From Streptomyces rhizoryzae (GTDB lineage Bacteria > Actinomycetota > Actinomycetes > Streptomycetales > Streptomycetaceae), in NCBI RefSeq assembly GCF_023155275.1, contig NZ_JALMUV010000015.1, positions 62,001 through 126,000 on the forward strand: a DNA stretch of 64,000 nt, in the 5' to 3' direction. Positions 14,302 to 23,316 of this stretch are shown here, one piece after another. The number at the start of each line of letters is the position of its first letter. Position 1 is the first letter of the stretch. Below the pieces are notes generated by a model. The model saw only the letters and a list, made by a program, of their open reading frames with translations, had not been told where the DNA came from and did no database searches. A program made the position numbers and the translations under genes.

Positions 14302-17300
14302 ATGGTGGTGCGACAACTGATCCGCATACCGGGCGCGGGGCTCGCCCTCGCCCTGGGCGCTCCGGCCGCCGCCGTGTGCCGGGCGCTGCCGACGGCCCGC
14401 ACCGTCACCCGGCTCGCGGTCGGCGCGGCCGGCGCCGGCTTCCGCGGCACCGTGCACGGCGCGGCGGCCGCCGCCGACACGGCACGGCGGGTGGGCCGCG
14501 TCTCCCGCAACGCCGCGGACACGGGCCGGGGCTACTGGCAGGCCGGCTCCCGCTTGCAGCTGCCGCTGCGGCCCCGTGCCGATGCGGGCGGCCGGGCGCG
14601 CGGCGTCGAGGCCGCGGCCGGGAAGGTGGCGGCGGCCCTGGCCCAGCAGCCCGAGGTGGTCGCCGCGTACTGGGACGGCGGACTCGCCCGGCTCGTCGTG
14701 CAGATGACCAAGGACGCGGTGACCGACCGCGTCATCGAGCGGGCGGCCGAACTGGCCACCGCCCACCGGCTGGAGCGCACCGGCGACGACGTCCTGGAGA
14801 CCGCGCACCCCGACCACATCGGCGGCGTCCGCGCGCAGGCACTGGGCCTGGCCTGCGACGCCGTGGGCCTGGCCACCGCGGTGGGCGCCCGCGCCATCCG
14901 GCTGAAGCACACCCCCCGCCTGCTCACCGCGGCCACCGGACTGCTCCGGGAGGACCCCGGCATCGCCGCGGCGCTGCGCAAACGGTTCGGCGACCCCGGC
15001 TGCGACCTGCTGCTGGCCGCGGCCGGCGCCGCCGCGTACGGCATCGGCCGGTCGCCCGGCGCGCTGGCCCTGGACGCGGTCCTGCGCACCGGCCGGCTGC
15101 TGGAGGCCATCGCCGGTGCGGCCGCCTTCGACGCCGCGCAGGACAGCGTCTGCGGACCCGGGCGCCTGAGCCTGGCGGCCGAACGGACCGCCCGGCCCGC
15201 CCTGCGCCCGCTGCCCAGCGAGCAGTACGCGGCGCAGGCGGTGGCCGGCGGACTGCTCGGCGCGGCCTCGGCCGCCCTGCTGGCCCGCAACCTCGCCGAG
15301 GCGGCCGAGGCCCTCGTCGCCGGCAACCCCAAGGCCGCCCGCTACGGGCCGGCCGCGTTCACCGCCGCGCTCGGCACCGAACTGGCCCGCGAGGGCGTCC
15401 TGGTCCGCAACCTGGAGCGGCTGCGCCGGCTGGAACTCGTCGACGCCGTGGTACTGCACCCCGACGCGCTGCGCGGCACGGCGCGCACCGTCCTCCAGGT
15501 CCACCCCAACGCCCCCGGGTGGGACCACGACCGGCTGTGGCAGGCGGCGGCCGCCGCCCTGGACCCCGGCGGCGCCGAACCCGGCCTGGCCCTGCGCCCG
15601 GTCCCCGACCAGGAGGGCCCGGCGCCCGGCCAGGACGACCCCGGGGCCGGACTGATGGTCGCGTCCGCCGGCGGACGGGACGTGGGCACCGTCCTGGTCG
15701 GCCGGGAGATCGACCCGCTCGCCGAGTCCGCCCTCGACGCGGCCCGCCGCGCCGGGCTCCACGTCGTGGTGGCCGACGACGGCACCCTCGGCGACTTCGG
15801 CGCGCTCGCCGACCAACGGGTCGGCGCCGAGCGGCCGTTGGCGGACGTGGTCCGCGAACTCCAGCAGGCGGGCCGGGTGGTCCTCACCCTGGCCCGGCTC
15901 CCGGTCCACGGCACCGAGCTGACCGGGACCGGCCGGGAGGTGCTCGCCGGCCTGCTGCGCGGCGACCTCGCCGTCGCCGTCACCGACGCGCACAGCGCCG
16001 TGGTGTGGGGCGCCGACATCCTCCTCCCGCACGGACTGGAGCCCGCCTGGCGGCTGCTGGCCGCCATCCCGGCCGCGCGGATGGTCGCCCGGCACGCCAA
16101 GACCTTCGCGGAGGCCGGCGCCGCGCTGTCCGGCCTGCTGGTCCTCACCCGGGGCCGGCGGGCCGCGGGCACCCTGTCCGCCGGCCTGCGCCTGACGCCC
16201 GTCCACGCCGCCGCCGGCGCGTCCCTGGTCTCCGGCTGGCGCGCCGCGCTGCGGGTCAGCGTCCGCAGCGCCCCGCACCCCCCGCCCCGGATACCGTGGC
16301 ACGCCCTGGCGCCCCAGGACGCCCTGGCGCGCCTCCGGGCGGTCGCGCGCCCACGGGCCCCGGGCGCGCTGCCCGGCCGGGAGGAGGCCGGGGCGGCGGT
16401 CCGGCGGATCGCGGCGCTCCCGCTGTTCGCGCCGGTCCGCCCGGCCTTCCAGCTGGCCCGCGCCGTCCGCTCGGAGCTGGACGACCCGCTGACGCCCGTC
16501 CTGCTGGTCGGCGCCCTCGCGTCCGCCCTGCTGGGCTCGGTCGTCGACGCCGTGCTCGTCACCGGCGCCCTGGGCATGAACGCGCTGATCGGCGGCGTCC
16601 AGCGGCTGCGCGCCGAACGGGCCCTGTCCGCCCTGGAGGAGCGGCAGCGCCGCACGGCCCGGGTCGTCGACGGCGAGCGGACCCGCACCGTGGACGCCGA
16701 CCACCTGTCGCCGGGCCAGGTCATCGAGGTGCGCACCGGCGAGGTGGTGCCCGCCGACGCCCGGCTGCTCGACCTCGACGACCTGGAGGTGGACGAGTCC
16801 GCGCTGACCGGCGAATCCCTCCCCACCGCGAAGCAGCTGGCTGCCACCCCCGAGGCACCCGTCGCCGACCGCCGGTGCATGCTCTTCGAAGGCACCACCG
16901 TCGTCGCCGGACAGGCCCGCGCCGCGGTCGTCGGCACCGGCGACGGCACCGAGGCCGGACGCGCCGCGCACCTGGCCGCCCGCACCCCGCCCGCGCCCGG
17001 CGTCCAGGCCCGGCTGCGCGAACTGACCAACCGCAGCCTGCCGTTCACCCTGCTCGGCGGCGCCGCCGTCGCCGCCCTGGCGCTGCTCCGCGGCCGCCCG
17101 GTGCGCCAGGCCGTGCGCGGCGGACTCGCCGTCGCGGTGGCCGCGGTCCCCGAGGGACTGCCGCTGGTGGCCACGGTCGCCCAGATGGCGGCGGCCCGCC
17201 GCCTCAGTGCCAAGGGCGTCCTGGTCCGCACCCCGCGCACCCTGGAGGCGCTGGGCCGGATGGACACCGTCTGCTTCGACAAGACCGGCACCCTGACCGA

Positions 17301-18900
17301 GAACCGGCTGCGGGTGACCCGGACCGCCACCCCGGACGGCCGGCCGCACGACGCCGGCACACCCGGGGCCGAACCCGTGCTGCGGCTGGCCGCCCGCGCC
17401 TGCCCGCCGCCGGCCGCCGGCACGGCGACCCACGCCCACTCCACCGACGAGGCGGTCCTCGCCGCCGCCCCCGACGACCCCGCCTGGGAACACGCCGCCA
17501 GCCTGCCCTTCGAGGCCAGCCGCGGCTACGCGGCCGCCACCGGCTCCGAGCACGGCGGCCCGCGGCACCTCGTCGTCAAGGGCGCGCCCGAGGTCGTCCT
17601 CCCCGCCTGCACCGGCGCGGGGGACGAGGCCGCCGCGGCCGCCACCGCCCTCGCCGACGAGGGACTGCGCGTCCTCGCCGTCGCCACCCGGCGCGCGGAC
17701 CAGGGCGCCGGGCCCGCCGAGGACCCCCTCGACCAGCCGCTGGACCGGCTGGAACTGGCCGGATTCGTGGCGCTGGCCGACTCCCCGCGGGCCGGCGCCG
17801 CCGAGCTGGTGACCGGCCTGCGGCGGGCCGGGGTACGGCCCGTCATGCTCACCGGCGACCACTCGGCGACGGCCCGCGCGGTGGCCGCGCGCCTGGGCTG
17901 GCCCGAGGACGCCGAGATCGCCACCGGCGATGAACTCGCCGGCCTCGACCAGGCGGGCCGGGCCCGCCGGCTGCGCGGCTGCGAGGTCGTCGCCCGGGTC
18001 GCGCCCGAGCAGAAGGTGCAGGTCATCGAGGCCCTCCGGGAGGCCGGGCGGGTCGTGGCGATGGTCGGGGACGGCGCGAACGACGCCGCCGCCATCCGCG
18101 CCGCCGACATCGGCGTCGGCATCGCCGCCCGGGGCTCGGCGGCCGCCCGCAACGCCGCCGACCTGGTCCTCACCGGCGACCGGCTGACCGCGCTGACCGA
18201 CGCCGTCGCCGAGGGGCGCGCGCTGTGGCGCAGCGTCGCGGACGCGATCTCCATCCTGATCGGCGGCAACGCCGGGGAGATCGGCTTCTCCGTCCTCGGC
18301 ACCCTGCTCTCCGGCGCCGCCCCGATGTCCACCCGGCAGATCCTGCTGGTCAACCTGCTCACCGACATGTTCCCGGCGATGGCCGTCGCGGTCACCCCGC
18401 GGGACGACGCACAGCCCGGCGGCGACACCGCGTCACCGCGGGCCGGCCTGGCCGCACTGGACGAACCGCTGGCCGCGCAGATCCGCCGCCGCGGCCTGGT
18501 CACCGCCCTCGGCGCCGCCACCGCCTGGCTGATCGGCACGCTCACCCCCGGCACCGCGCGGCGCACCAGCACCATGGCGCTGTGCGGCGTGGTGGGCGCC
18601 CAGCTCACCCAGACCCTGACCGGCCGGCGGCGCAGCCCGCTGGTCCTGGGCACCGTCCTGGGGTCGGCGCTCGTCCTGGCCGTCCTCATCGAGACCCCCG
18701 GCGTCAGCGGGCTCTTCGGCTGCCGGCCGCTGGGGCCGGTCGCCTGGGCCGGGGTCGCCACCGCCATCGGCGTCGCCGCCGCGGCCCCCCACCTGCTCCC
18801 GCATCTCGAACGCCGCTTCCCGCACGCCGTCACCCGCGTCCTGGCGCTCGTCACGGCGACCGGACTCGCCACCGACCCGACAACCGAGGGAGGAGCATGA
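14302..18900 (+). CDS. Large cation-translocating P-type ATPase, CtpI-like
   Basis: The 1532-residue protein has a complete P-type ATPase core in its second half: TGES at about 836-839, PEGLP at 950-954, the phosphorylation motif DKTGTLT with Asp 993, KGAPEVVL, MLTGDHSATA and GDGAND at 1256-1261. The first 700 residues are unusual for P-type pumps and contain a region (about 450-690) that resembles a degenerate ATPase half (ILLPHGLEPAWRLLAAI). This layout and size match mycobacterial CtpI. The transported ion cannot be read from the sequence. It starts after GAGGTGA and its stop overlaps the start of a 22-codon frame leading to the LigD-like gene. Confidence 0.92.
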   Translation: MVVRQLIRIPGAGLALALGAPAAAVCRALPTARTVTRLAVGAAGAGFRGTVHGAAAAADTARRVGRVSRNAADTGRGYWQAGSRLQLPLRPRADAGGRARGVEAAAGKVAAALAQQPEVVAAYWDGGLARLVVQMTKDAVTDRVIERAAELATAHRLERTGDDVLETAHPDHIGGVRAQALGLACDAVGLATAVGARAIRLKHTPRLLTAATGLLREDPGIAAALRKRFGDPGCDLLLAAAGAAAYGIGRSPGALALDAVLRTGRLLEAIAGAAAFDAAQDSVCGPGRLSLAAERTARPALRPLPSEQYAAQAVAGGLLGAASAALLARNLAEAAEALVAGNPKAARYGPAAFTAALGTELAREGVLVRNLERLRRLELVDAVVLHPDALRGTARTVLQVHPNAPGWDHDRLWQAAAAALDPGGAEPGLALRPVPDQEGPAPGQDDPGAGLMVASAGGRDVGTVLVGREIDPLAESALDAARRAGLHVVVADDGTLGDFGALADQRVGAERPLADVVRELQQAGRVVLTLARLPVHGTELTGTGREVLAGLLRGDLAVAVTDAHSAVVWGADILLPHGLEPAWRLLAAIPAARMVARHAKTFAEAGAALSGLLVLTRGRRAAGTLSAGLRLTPVHAAAGASLVSGWRAALRVSVRSAPHPPPRIPWHALAPQDALARLRAVARPRAPGALPGREEAGAAVRRIAALPLFAPVRPAFQLARAVRSELDDPLTPVLLVGALASALLGSVVDAVLVTGALGMNALIGGVQRLRAERALSALEERQRRTARVVDGERTRTVDADHLSPGQVIEVRTGEVVPADARLLDLDDLEVDESALTGESLPTAKQLAATPEAPVADRRCMLFEGTTVVAGQARAAVVGTGDGTEAGRAAHLAARTPPAPGVQARLRELTNRSLPFTLLGGAAVAALALLRGRPVRQAVRGGLAVAVAAVPEGLPLVATVAQMAAARRLSAKGVLVRTPRTLEALGRMDTVCFDKTGTLTENRLRVTRTATPDGRPHDAGTPGAEPVLRLAARACPPPAAGTATHAHSTDEAVLAAAPDDPAWEHAASLPFEASRGYAAATGSEHGGPRHLVVKGAPEVVLPACTGAGDEAAAAATALADEGLRVLAVATRRADQGAGPAEDPLDQPLDRLELAGFVALADSPRAGAAELVTGLRRAGVRPVMLTGDHSATARAVAARLGWPEDAEIATGDELAGLDQAGRARRLRGCEVVARVAPEQKVQVIEALREAGRVVAMVGDGANDAAAIRAADIGVGIAARGSAAARNAADLVLTGDRLTALTDAVAEGRALWRSVADAISILIGGNAGEIGFSVLGTLLSGAAPMSTRQILLVNLLTDMFPAMAVAVTPRDDAQPGGDTASPRAGLAALDEPLAAQIRRRGLVTALGAATAWLIGTLTPGTARRTSTMALCGVVGAQLTQTLTGRRRSPLVLGTVLGSALVLAVLIETPGVSGLFGCRPLGPVAWAGVATAIGVAAAAPHLLPHLERRFPHAVTRVLALVTATGLATDPTTEGGA

Positions 18901-18965
18901 CGCACACGCCGCCCACCCCGCCCCGCCGCACCCGGACGGCCCGGACCCCGGGGAGGAACCGATGA
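18897..18965 (+). CDS. 22-codon open frame bridging ATPase and LigD-like genes
   Basis: ATGA at 18897 overlaps the ATPase stop, with GGGAGGAG just upstream. The frame encodes a 22-residue Thr/Pro/Arg-rich peptide and ends with TGA at 18963-18965, overlapping the ATG of the LigD-like gene at 18962. Both overlaps are typical of translational coupling. It may be a coupling leader rather than a functional peptide, or chance in GC-rich sequence. Confidence 0.3.
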   Translation: MTHTPPTPPRRTRTARTPGRNR

Positions 18966-19870
18966 CCGCCGGCCGGAAGATCCGCGCCGGCCGCCGCACC
19001 GTCGAACTCACCCGGCCCGACAAGGTGCTGTTCCCCGACGACGGCATCACCAAGGCCGACCTGGCCGACTACTACCGGTCGGTCGCCCGCCGCATGCTGC
19101 CCCGGCTGCGCGGCCGTCCGCTGATGCTGGAACGCCACCCCGACGGCCTCGACGGCCCCGGCTTCATGCAGAAGGACGTCCCCGACCACTTCCCCGACTG
19201 GATCCACCGGGCCGAACTCCCCAAGGAGGGCGGCACCGTCACCTACGCCCTCTGCGACGACACCGCGACGCTGACCTACCTCGCCGGCCAGGGGTGCCTG
19301 ACCCCGCACCGCTTCCTCTCCCGGGCCGACCGGCCCCACCACCCCGACCTGCTCGTCTTCGACCTCGACCCGCCGGGCCCCGACTTCACCGCGGTGCGCG
19401 ACGCCGCCCGCTGGCTGCACGACCTGCTCGACACCCTCGGCCTGCCGTCCACCGTCATGACCACCGGCTCCCGCGGCCTGCACGTCCTGGTGCCGCTGGA
19501 CCGCCGGGCCGGCTTCGACGACGTCCGGTCCTTCGCCCGCGAGGCCGCCGAGACCCTCGCCGCCCGCCACCCCGACCGGCTCACCACCGAGCAGAGCAAA
19601 CAGGCCCGCCGCGGCCGGCTCTACCTGGACATCCAGCGCAACGCCTACGCCCAGACCGCCGTCGCCCCCTACGCCGTCCGCGCCCGGCCGGGCGCACCCC
19701 TCGCCGCCCCGCTGACCTGGGACGACGTGGACGATCCCGAGCTGACCCCGCAGCGCTGGACGCTGGCCACCGCCGAGCAGCTCCGAAAGAACGACCCCTG
19801 GCGCGGCAGCCGCCCCCGCGGCCGCTCGCTCCGCCCCGCCCGCCGGCGCCTGGCCGCCCTGCACCGGTGA
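18962..19870 (+). CDS. ligD: LigD-type DNA polymerase/primase domain protein
   Basis: The 302-residue protein is a stand-alone polymerase domain of the LigD (archaeo-eukaryotic primase-like) family used in bacterial non-homologous end joining. Visible motifs are VELTRPDKVLFPDDGITKAD at the start, LVFDLDPPGPDF with the catalytic aspartates, and TTGSRGLHVLVPLDR. There is no ligase or phosphoesterase domain in this chain. It would add nucleotides at broken ends with Ku and a separate ligase, neither of which is in the window. The start follows GGGGAGGAACCG and is coupled to the preceding small frame. The next gene encodes a DNA glycosylase-like protein. Confidence 0.92.
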   Translation: MTAGRKIRAGRRTVELTRPDKVLFPDDGITKADLADYYRSVARRMLPRLRGRPLMLERHPDGLDGPGFMQKDVPDHFPDWIHRAELPKEGGTVTYALCDDTATLTYLAGQGCLTPHRFLSRADRPHHPDLLVFDLDPPGPDFTAVRDAARWLHDLLDTLGLPSTVMTTGSRGLHVLVPLDRRAGFDDVRSFAREAAETLAARHPDRLTTEQSKQARRGRLYLDIQRNAYAQTAVAPYAVRARPGAPLAAPLTWDDVDDPELTPQRWTLATAEQLRKNDPWRGSRPRGRSLRPARRRLAALHR

Positions 19871-19925
19871 CCGGACACCCCCGACCCCGTCCGAGGACCC
19901 CCGACCACGCATTGCGAGGTGCGCC

Positions 19926-20564
19926 ATGACGGCCGGAAAAGAGGTTTCCGAGCTGCTCTCCGCCCACGGCCGGACCTACGCCGAGGAGGCCCGCATCACC
20001 CTGCGCGACAAACCCGCACCGCTGTACCAGCTCCTGGTCCTCACGGTGCTCTGCTCGGTCCGCATCAAGGCCGACCTCGCCACCGCCGCCGCGCGGGAAC
20101 TCTTCGCGGCCGGTCTCCGCACCCCGCAGGCCATGGCCGACTCCGCCTGGCAGGACCGCGTGGACGCCCTGGGCCGCGCCCACTACGTCCGCTACGACGA
20201 GAGCACCGCGACCGCGCTGGGCAAGGGCGCCGACCTGGTGCGGGCGCGCTGGCACGGCGATCTGCGGCGGATGCGCGAGGAGGCCGCGGGCGACCGCGCC
20301 CGGCTGACCGGGCTCCTGCGGGAGGTCCCCAGGATCGGCCCGGTCGGCGCGGACATCTTCTGCCGCGAGGTGCAGGCGGTGTGGCCGGAGTTCGGCCCGT
20401 TCTTCGACCGGCGGACCTGCGAGACCGCCCGGGCACTGGGACTGCCGCACACCCCCGAGGGCCTCGGCGCACTGGTGCCGGCCAAGGACCACGCCCGCCT
20501 GGCCGCCGCCCTGTTCCGGGTGGGCCAGTCGAAGGCCGCGGTCCGGGAACTCCAGGCCGCCTAG
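19926..20564 (+). CDS. HhH-GPD (endonuclease III superfamily) DNA repair protein
   Basis: The 212-residue protein has the endonuclease III fold: LYQLLVLTVLCSVRIKADLATAAARELF, then a helix-hairpin-helix (LREVPRIGPVGADIFCREV) followed by FGPFFDRRTCETARALGL, where the aspartate corresponds to the catalytic Asp of the superfamily. The lysine of bifunctional Nth (GVGRKTA) is replaced (IGPVGAD), and the four C-terminal cysteines of an Fe-S cluster are absent. It is therefore probably a monofunctional glycosylase or a diverged relative. It follows the LigD-like gene by 55 bases on the same strand, suggesting a joint repair role. Confidence 0.8.
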   Translation: MTAGKEVSELLSAHGRTYAEEARITLRDKPAPLYQLLVLTVLCSVRIKADLATAAARELFAAGLRTPQAMADSAWQDRVDALGRAHYVRYDESTATALGKGADLVRARWHGDLRRMREEAAGDRARLTGLLREVPRIGPVGADIFCREVQAVWPEFGPFFDRRTCETARALGLPHTPEGLGALVPAKDHARLAAALFRVGQSKAAVRELQAA

Positions 20565-20576
20565 GAGGTCCCGGCC

Positions 20577-20789
20577 TCAGCCCAGGTCGGTCTGCACCAG
20601 GTCGCGGAACGCGGTCATGCACGGGGAGCAGTGGCTCTCGGTCGGGGACTCCGCCAGTGGCGACCGGTCGGCGGAGGCCGGTGGCAGCCGCCGCCCGCAC
20701 AGCGTGAGGCGTGCCTGGACGTCCGCCATGACGTGCCACACCAGCCCGGTGGTGCCGGTCGTCGCCGGGCCCGGATGCATCTCGTACAT
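20577..20789 (-). CDS. Small conserved protein with CxxC motif
   Basis: The 70-residue protein begins MYEMHPGPATTGTTGLVWHV and has one cysteine in LTLCGRRLPP and two in SHCSPCMTAF, a pattern suggesting a small zinc- or redox-related fold. ATG at 20789 is chosen over the open-frame start at 20867 because GAGGGG lies just upstream. No function is known to me. It converges on the endonuclease gene with 12 bases between stops. Confidence 0.65.
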   Translation of the reverse strand: MYEMHPGPATTGTTGLVWHVMADVQARLTLCGRRLPPASADRSPLAESPTESHCSPCMTAFRDLVQTDLG

Positions 20790-21174
20790 CGGCTCACCCC
20801 TCGTACCGCGCGTGCCGGTCCGGTCCACCGCGGGTGGTTGCCAAAGGCCGCGGTGACGGGGCCGCACGGCCGTGTGACACCTCGGTCGTGCGGTCCCGCC
20901 GGGGCGGCCAGGACGGCACGCTCGCCTGGTTCCGCCTGCTTTCCATGGAATCCCGGCCCACCCGACCGGACCATCGGCGCTCCGCCACCCGGGTGGTCAC
21001 CGGCGCGGTGACCTGCGCGGAAGCCGCGCGGCGCCGAGCTGCGCCGGCAGCCCGGCCCCGGCACCCCAGTGCACCGCGCCCGCGGCCCGGTGGCATCCCC
21101 GGGCGCCGGGCCGGGAACGCGGGGGGACAGCGGGCCCGGCAAGCGCCGGGCGGGAACCCGGGTAGGGATGACGT
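20790..21174. other. Divergent intergenic region with two symmetric sites
   Basis: This 385-base gap separates the small CxxC-protein gene (minus) and the hydrolase gene (plus). At 20858-20873 GGGGCC-GCAC-GGCCGT matches the DosR-like box geometry with one changed base, about 70-85 bases upstream of the small gene. At 20941-20950 TTCCATGGAA is a perfect 10-base palindrome. Overlapping open frames here look like shadows. Confidence 0.35.
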
Positions 21175-21978
21175 ATGCAGCACAGCGCGGTGACGCAGCG
21201 GATCACGGTGCCGGTGCGCGACGGCCCGGTGGTCGCCTGGCGCAGCCCCGGCCGGGAACCGCCGGTGGTGTGCGTCCACGGCGCCGGGGTCTCCAGCCGG
21301 GAGTTCCGGCCGTTCCTCGGCGCACTGGGCCGGTGCGGCCACGACGCCTGGGCCGTGGACCTCCCCGGCTTCGGCGCCAGCGGCCGCCCATCGGGGCCGC
21401 CGGTCCTCCGGGCGCTGGCCGACACGGTCGCCGAGTGGCTGGCCGCCGTACCCCTGGAGCGGGTGGTGCTCCTCGGCGGTTCCTTCGGCTGCCAGGTGGC
21501 CGTGGACGCCGCCGTCCGGCACCCGGACCGCATCGCCGGGCTGGTGCTGGTGGGCCCGACCGTCGACCCGGCCGCCCGCGGTTGCGGCCGGCAACTGCTG
21601 CGCTGGCTCCGCAACTCCCCGCACGAACGGCTCTCGATGGCCCCGCTCAACCTCGCCGACTACCGCGACGCCGGCACCCGTCGCGTGATCGGCGCGTTCC
21701 GCGAGAGCCTGCGCGACCGCATCGAGGACAAGCTCCCGCACGTCCACCGGCCGGCCCTGGTGGTCCGCGGCGCCCGCGACCGGATGGTGCCCCAGGAGTG
21801 GGCGGAGGAGGCGACCCGGCTGCTGCCCCGGGGGCGGCTGGCCGTCGTCCCGGACTCCGGCCACATGGTGCCCTACCGGCGCCCCCGGGAACTGGCCGAG
21901 ACCGTCGCCGCGTTCCTCGCCCGCGAGATCGCGCCCGCCGCGGACCGCGCGCACGGGCCCGAAGGGCGGCGGGGATGA
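21175..21978 (+). CDS. Alpha/beta hydrolase
   Basis: The 267-residue protein is an alpha/beta-fold hydrolase. It has the oxyanion HGAG (VVCVHGAGVSSREF), a nucleophile elbow GGSFG in LLGGSFGCQVAVDAA, a probable acid in VVRGARDRMVP and the catalytic His in VPDSGHMVPYRRP. There is no signal peptide, so it acts in the cytoplasm; the substrate is unknown. ATG at 21175 follows AGGGATGACGT. Its stop overlaps the start of the next gene (ATGA), so the two are translationally coupled. Confidence 0.9.
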   Translation: MQHSAVTQRITVPVRDGPVVAWRSPGREPPVVCVHGAGVSSREFRPFLGALGRCGHDAWAVDLPGFGASGRPSGPPVLRALADTVAEWLAAVPLERVVLLGGSFGCQVAVDAAVRHPDRIAGLVLVGPTVDPAARGCGRQLLRWLRNSPHERLSMAPLNLADYRDAGTRRVIGAFRESLRDRIEDKLPHVHRPALVVRGARDRMVPQEWAEEATRLLPRGRLAVVPDSGHMVPYRRPRELAETVAAFLAREIAPAADRAHGPEGRRG

Positions 21979-23294
21979 AGGCGGCCAGGGCGGTCGCCTC
22001 CTTCGACTCGGCCACCGGGATGCTCCGCGCGCTGGCCCGCTTCCTCTCCGGCCGGGACGTACCCGCCCTCGGCCGCGCCCCCGCCGCCCTCGACGCTCCC
22101 GTCTCCGGCCTGCTCGGCGCCGCCAACCGGCTGCCGCCCGCCGTCCGCGACCGGGCGTACGCCCTGAGCGGCTGGGCCAGCGCCATCCCGCCGCGCCAGG
22201 CCGGCCGGGTGCGCGCCGACGCGCTGGCCTCCTGGGTCACCGGCCACTACCCGCGGCGGCGCCCGCAGACACTCCTGGTGCCGGTCCGCCGCCACGGCGT
22301 CGCACCGGACGACCCGCGCGGCGACCTCGCCGCCGTCCGCACCGCGGGCCGCGAGCTGCTCGCCGCCAACCCCGACCTGGTGCTGCACCACATGCACGAC
22401 CCCAACCAGGACCGGCTGATGATCGCCGAGATGACGTACTTCCGGCTCAAGTGGTCCCGGCTGCCGGCCGCGTACCGCGCGTTCATCCGCGACCACCTCG
22501 CCCCGGGCGGCCGGCTGGTCGCGGTGGACTGCGCGCTGCGCTGGCCCACCACCACGGTCGGCGACCGGTACCTCTTCCAGTTCGGCGCGCTCGGCGACGC
22601 CAGCCCCGAGGAATACCACCGGGGCGGCCCCCGCGTCGCCGACCTGCTCTCCCGCTACGGCTCACCGGCCCGCCGCTGGGACCCGCCGGCCCCCGACGGC
22701 GAGAGCCCCGAGGCGGAATGGGGTCTGCAACCGGCGCTGCTCGACGACCTGACCGCCTTCGCCGGGCGGCACGGCCTGGGCCTGGACGTCCTGGGCTTCC
22801 CCACGCCGCAGGCGCTCAGCCCCGCCGTCGCCGACCTCTACCGCGCCTGGTACGAGGAGCGGCAGCTGCCGGCCGACCGCCTGCTGGTCGAGTCGTTCCT
22901 GCTGCTCGATCCCTGGCAGGCGCTGCGCACCGGCTCGGTGCCGTACTGGGCGGTCTTCGGCACCGAGTCCTGCCGGGCCGGCCTCGCGGCGTACCTGGAC
23001 TCCACCGCGCCGTACGACGAGATCCGGGCGCTGCTGTTCAACCACGGCACCGAGTCCATCGGGCTGGCCGGCGCGGAGGACTGGCGGCGGACGGCGGCCC
23101 GGGCCCGCAAGCTCGGCGTGCTGACCGGCGTGGACGCCGCCGCGTACCCCCGCGACTTCGCCGGGTTGGTCCGCACGCACCGGGAGCTGCGGAAGGTCCG
23201 GACGCGCTGCCCGATGCCGCAGCCGCTCGACGTGGCAGGGGTCCCGGACGTCCTCACGTCCCGTCAGGACGTGGTCTGGCGACCGGCCACCTGA
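21975..23294 (+). CDS. Unrecognised 439-residue protein coupled to a hydrolase
   Basis: The protein starts MKAARAVASFDSATGMLRAL. A central block (about residues 135-215) reads LVLHHMHDPNQDRLMIAEMTY, RAFIRDHLAPGGRLVAVDCA, then YLFQFGALGDASPEEYHRGG. APGGRLVAVD is reminiscent of the late part of Rossmann-fold methyltransferases, but no SAM-binding GxGxG was found. The C-terminal half contains FGTESCRAGLAAYL and LLFNHGTESIGLAGAEDW. The ATG overlaps the hydrolase stop, so both products are probably made together. No function can be assigned. Confidence 0.75.
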   Translation: MKAARAVASFDSATGMLRALARFLSGRDVPALGRAPAALDAPVSGLLGAANRLPPAVRDRAYALSGWASAIPPRQAGRVRADALASWVTGHYPRRRPQTLLVPVRRHGVAPDDPRGDLAAVRTAGRELLAANPDLVLHHMHDPNQDRLMIAEMTYFRLKWSRLPAAYRAFIRDHLAPGGRLVAVDCALRWPTTTVGDRYLFQFGALGDASPEEYHRGGPRVADLLSRYGSPARRWDPPAPDGESPEAEWGLQPALLDDLTAFAGRHGLGLDVLGFPTPQALSPAVADLYRAWYEERQLPADRLLVESFLLLDPWQALRTGSVPYWAVFGTESCRAGLAAYLDSTAPYDEIRALLFNHGTESIGLAGAEDWRRTAARARKLGVLTGVDAAAYPRDFAGLVRTHRELRKVRTRCPMPQPLDVAGVPDVLTSRQDVVWRPAT

Positions 23295-23316
23295 GGGGCG
23301 GCGGCGCCGGGGCCCG

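Noticed and set aside
13531-17862. Open frame of 1443 codons on the minus strand opposite the CtpI-like ATPase
   Set aside because: It has Gly/Arg/Gln-rich low-complexity sequence with no domain, while the plus strand encodes a complete P-type ATPase; GC bias creates long antisense frames.
20834-21193. 119-codon frame upstream of the alpha/beta hydrolase
   Set aside because: It overlaps the hydrolase start in another frame, has only Arg/Ala/Pro-rich sequence, and lies in a divergent promoter region.
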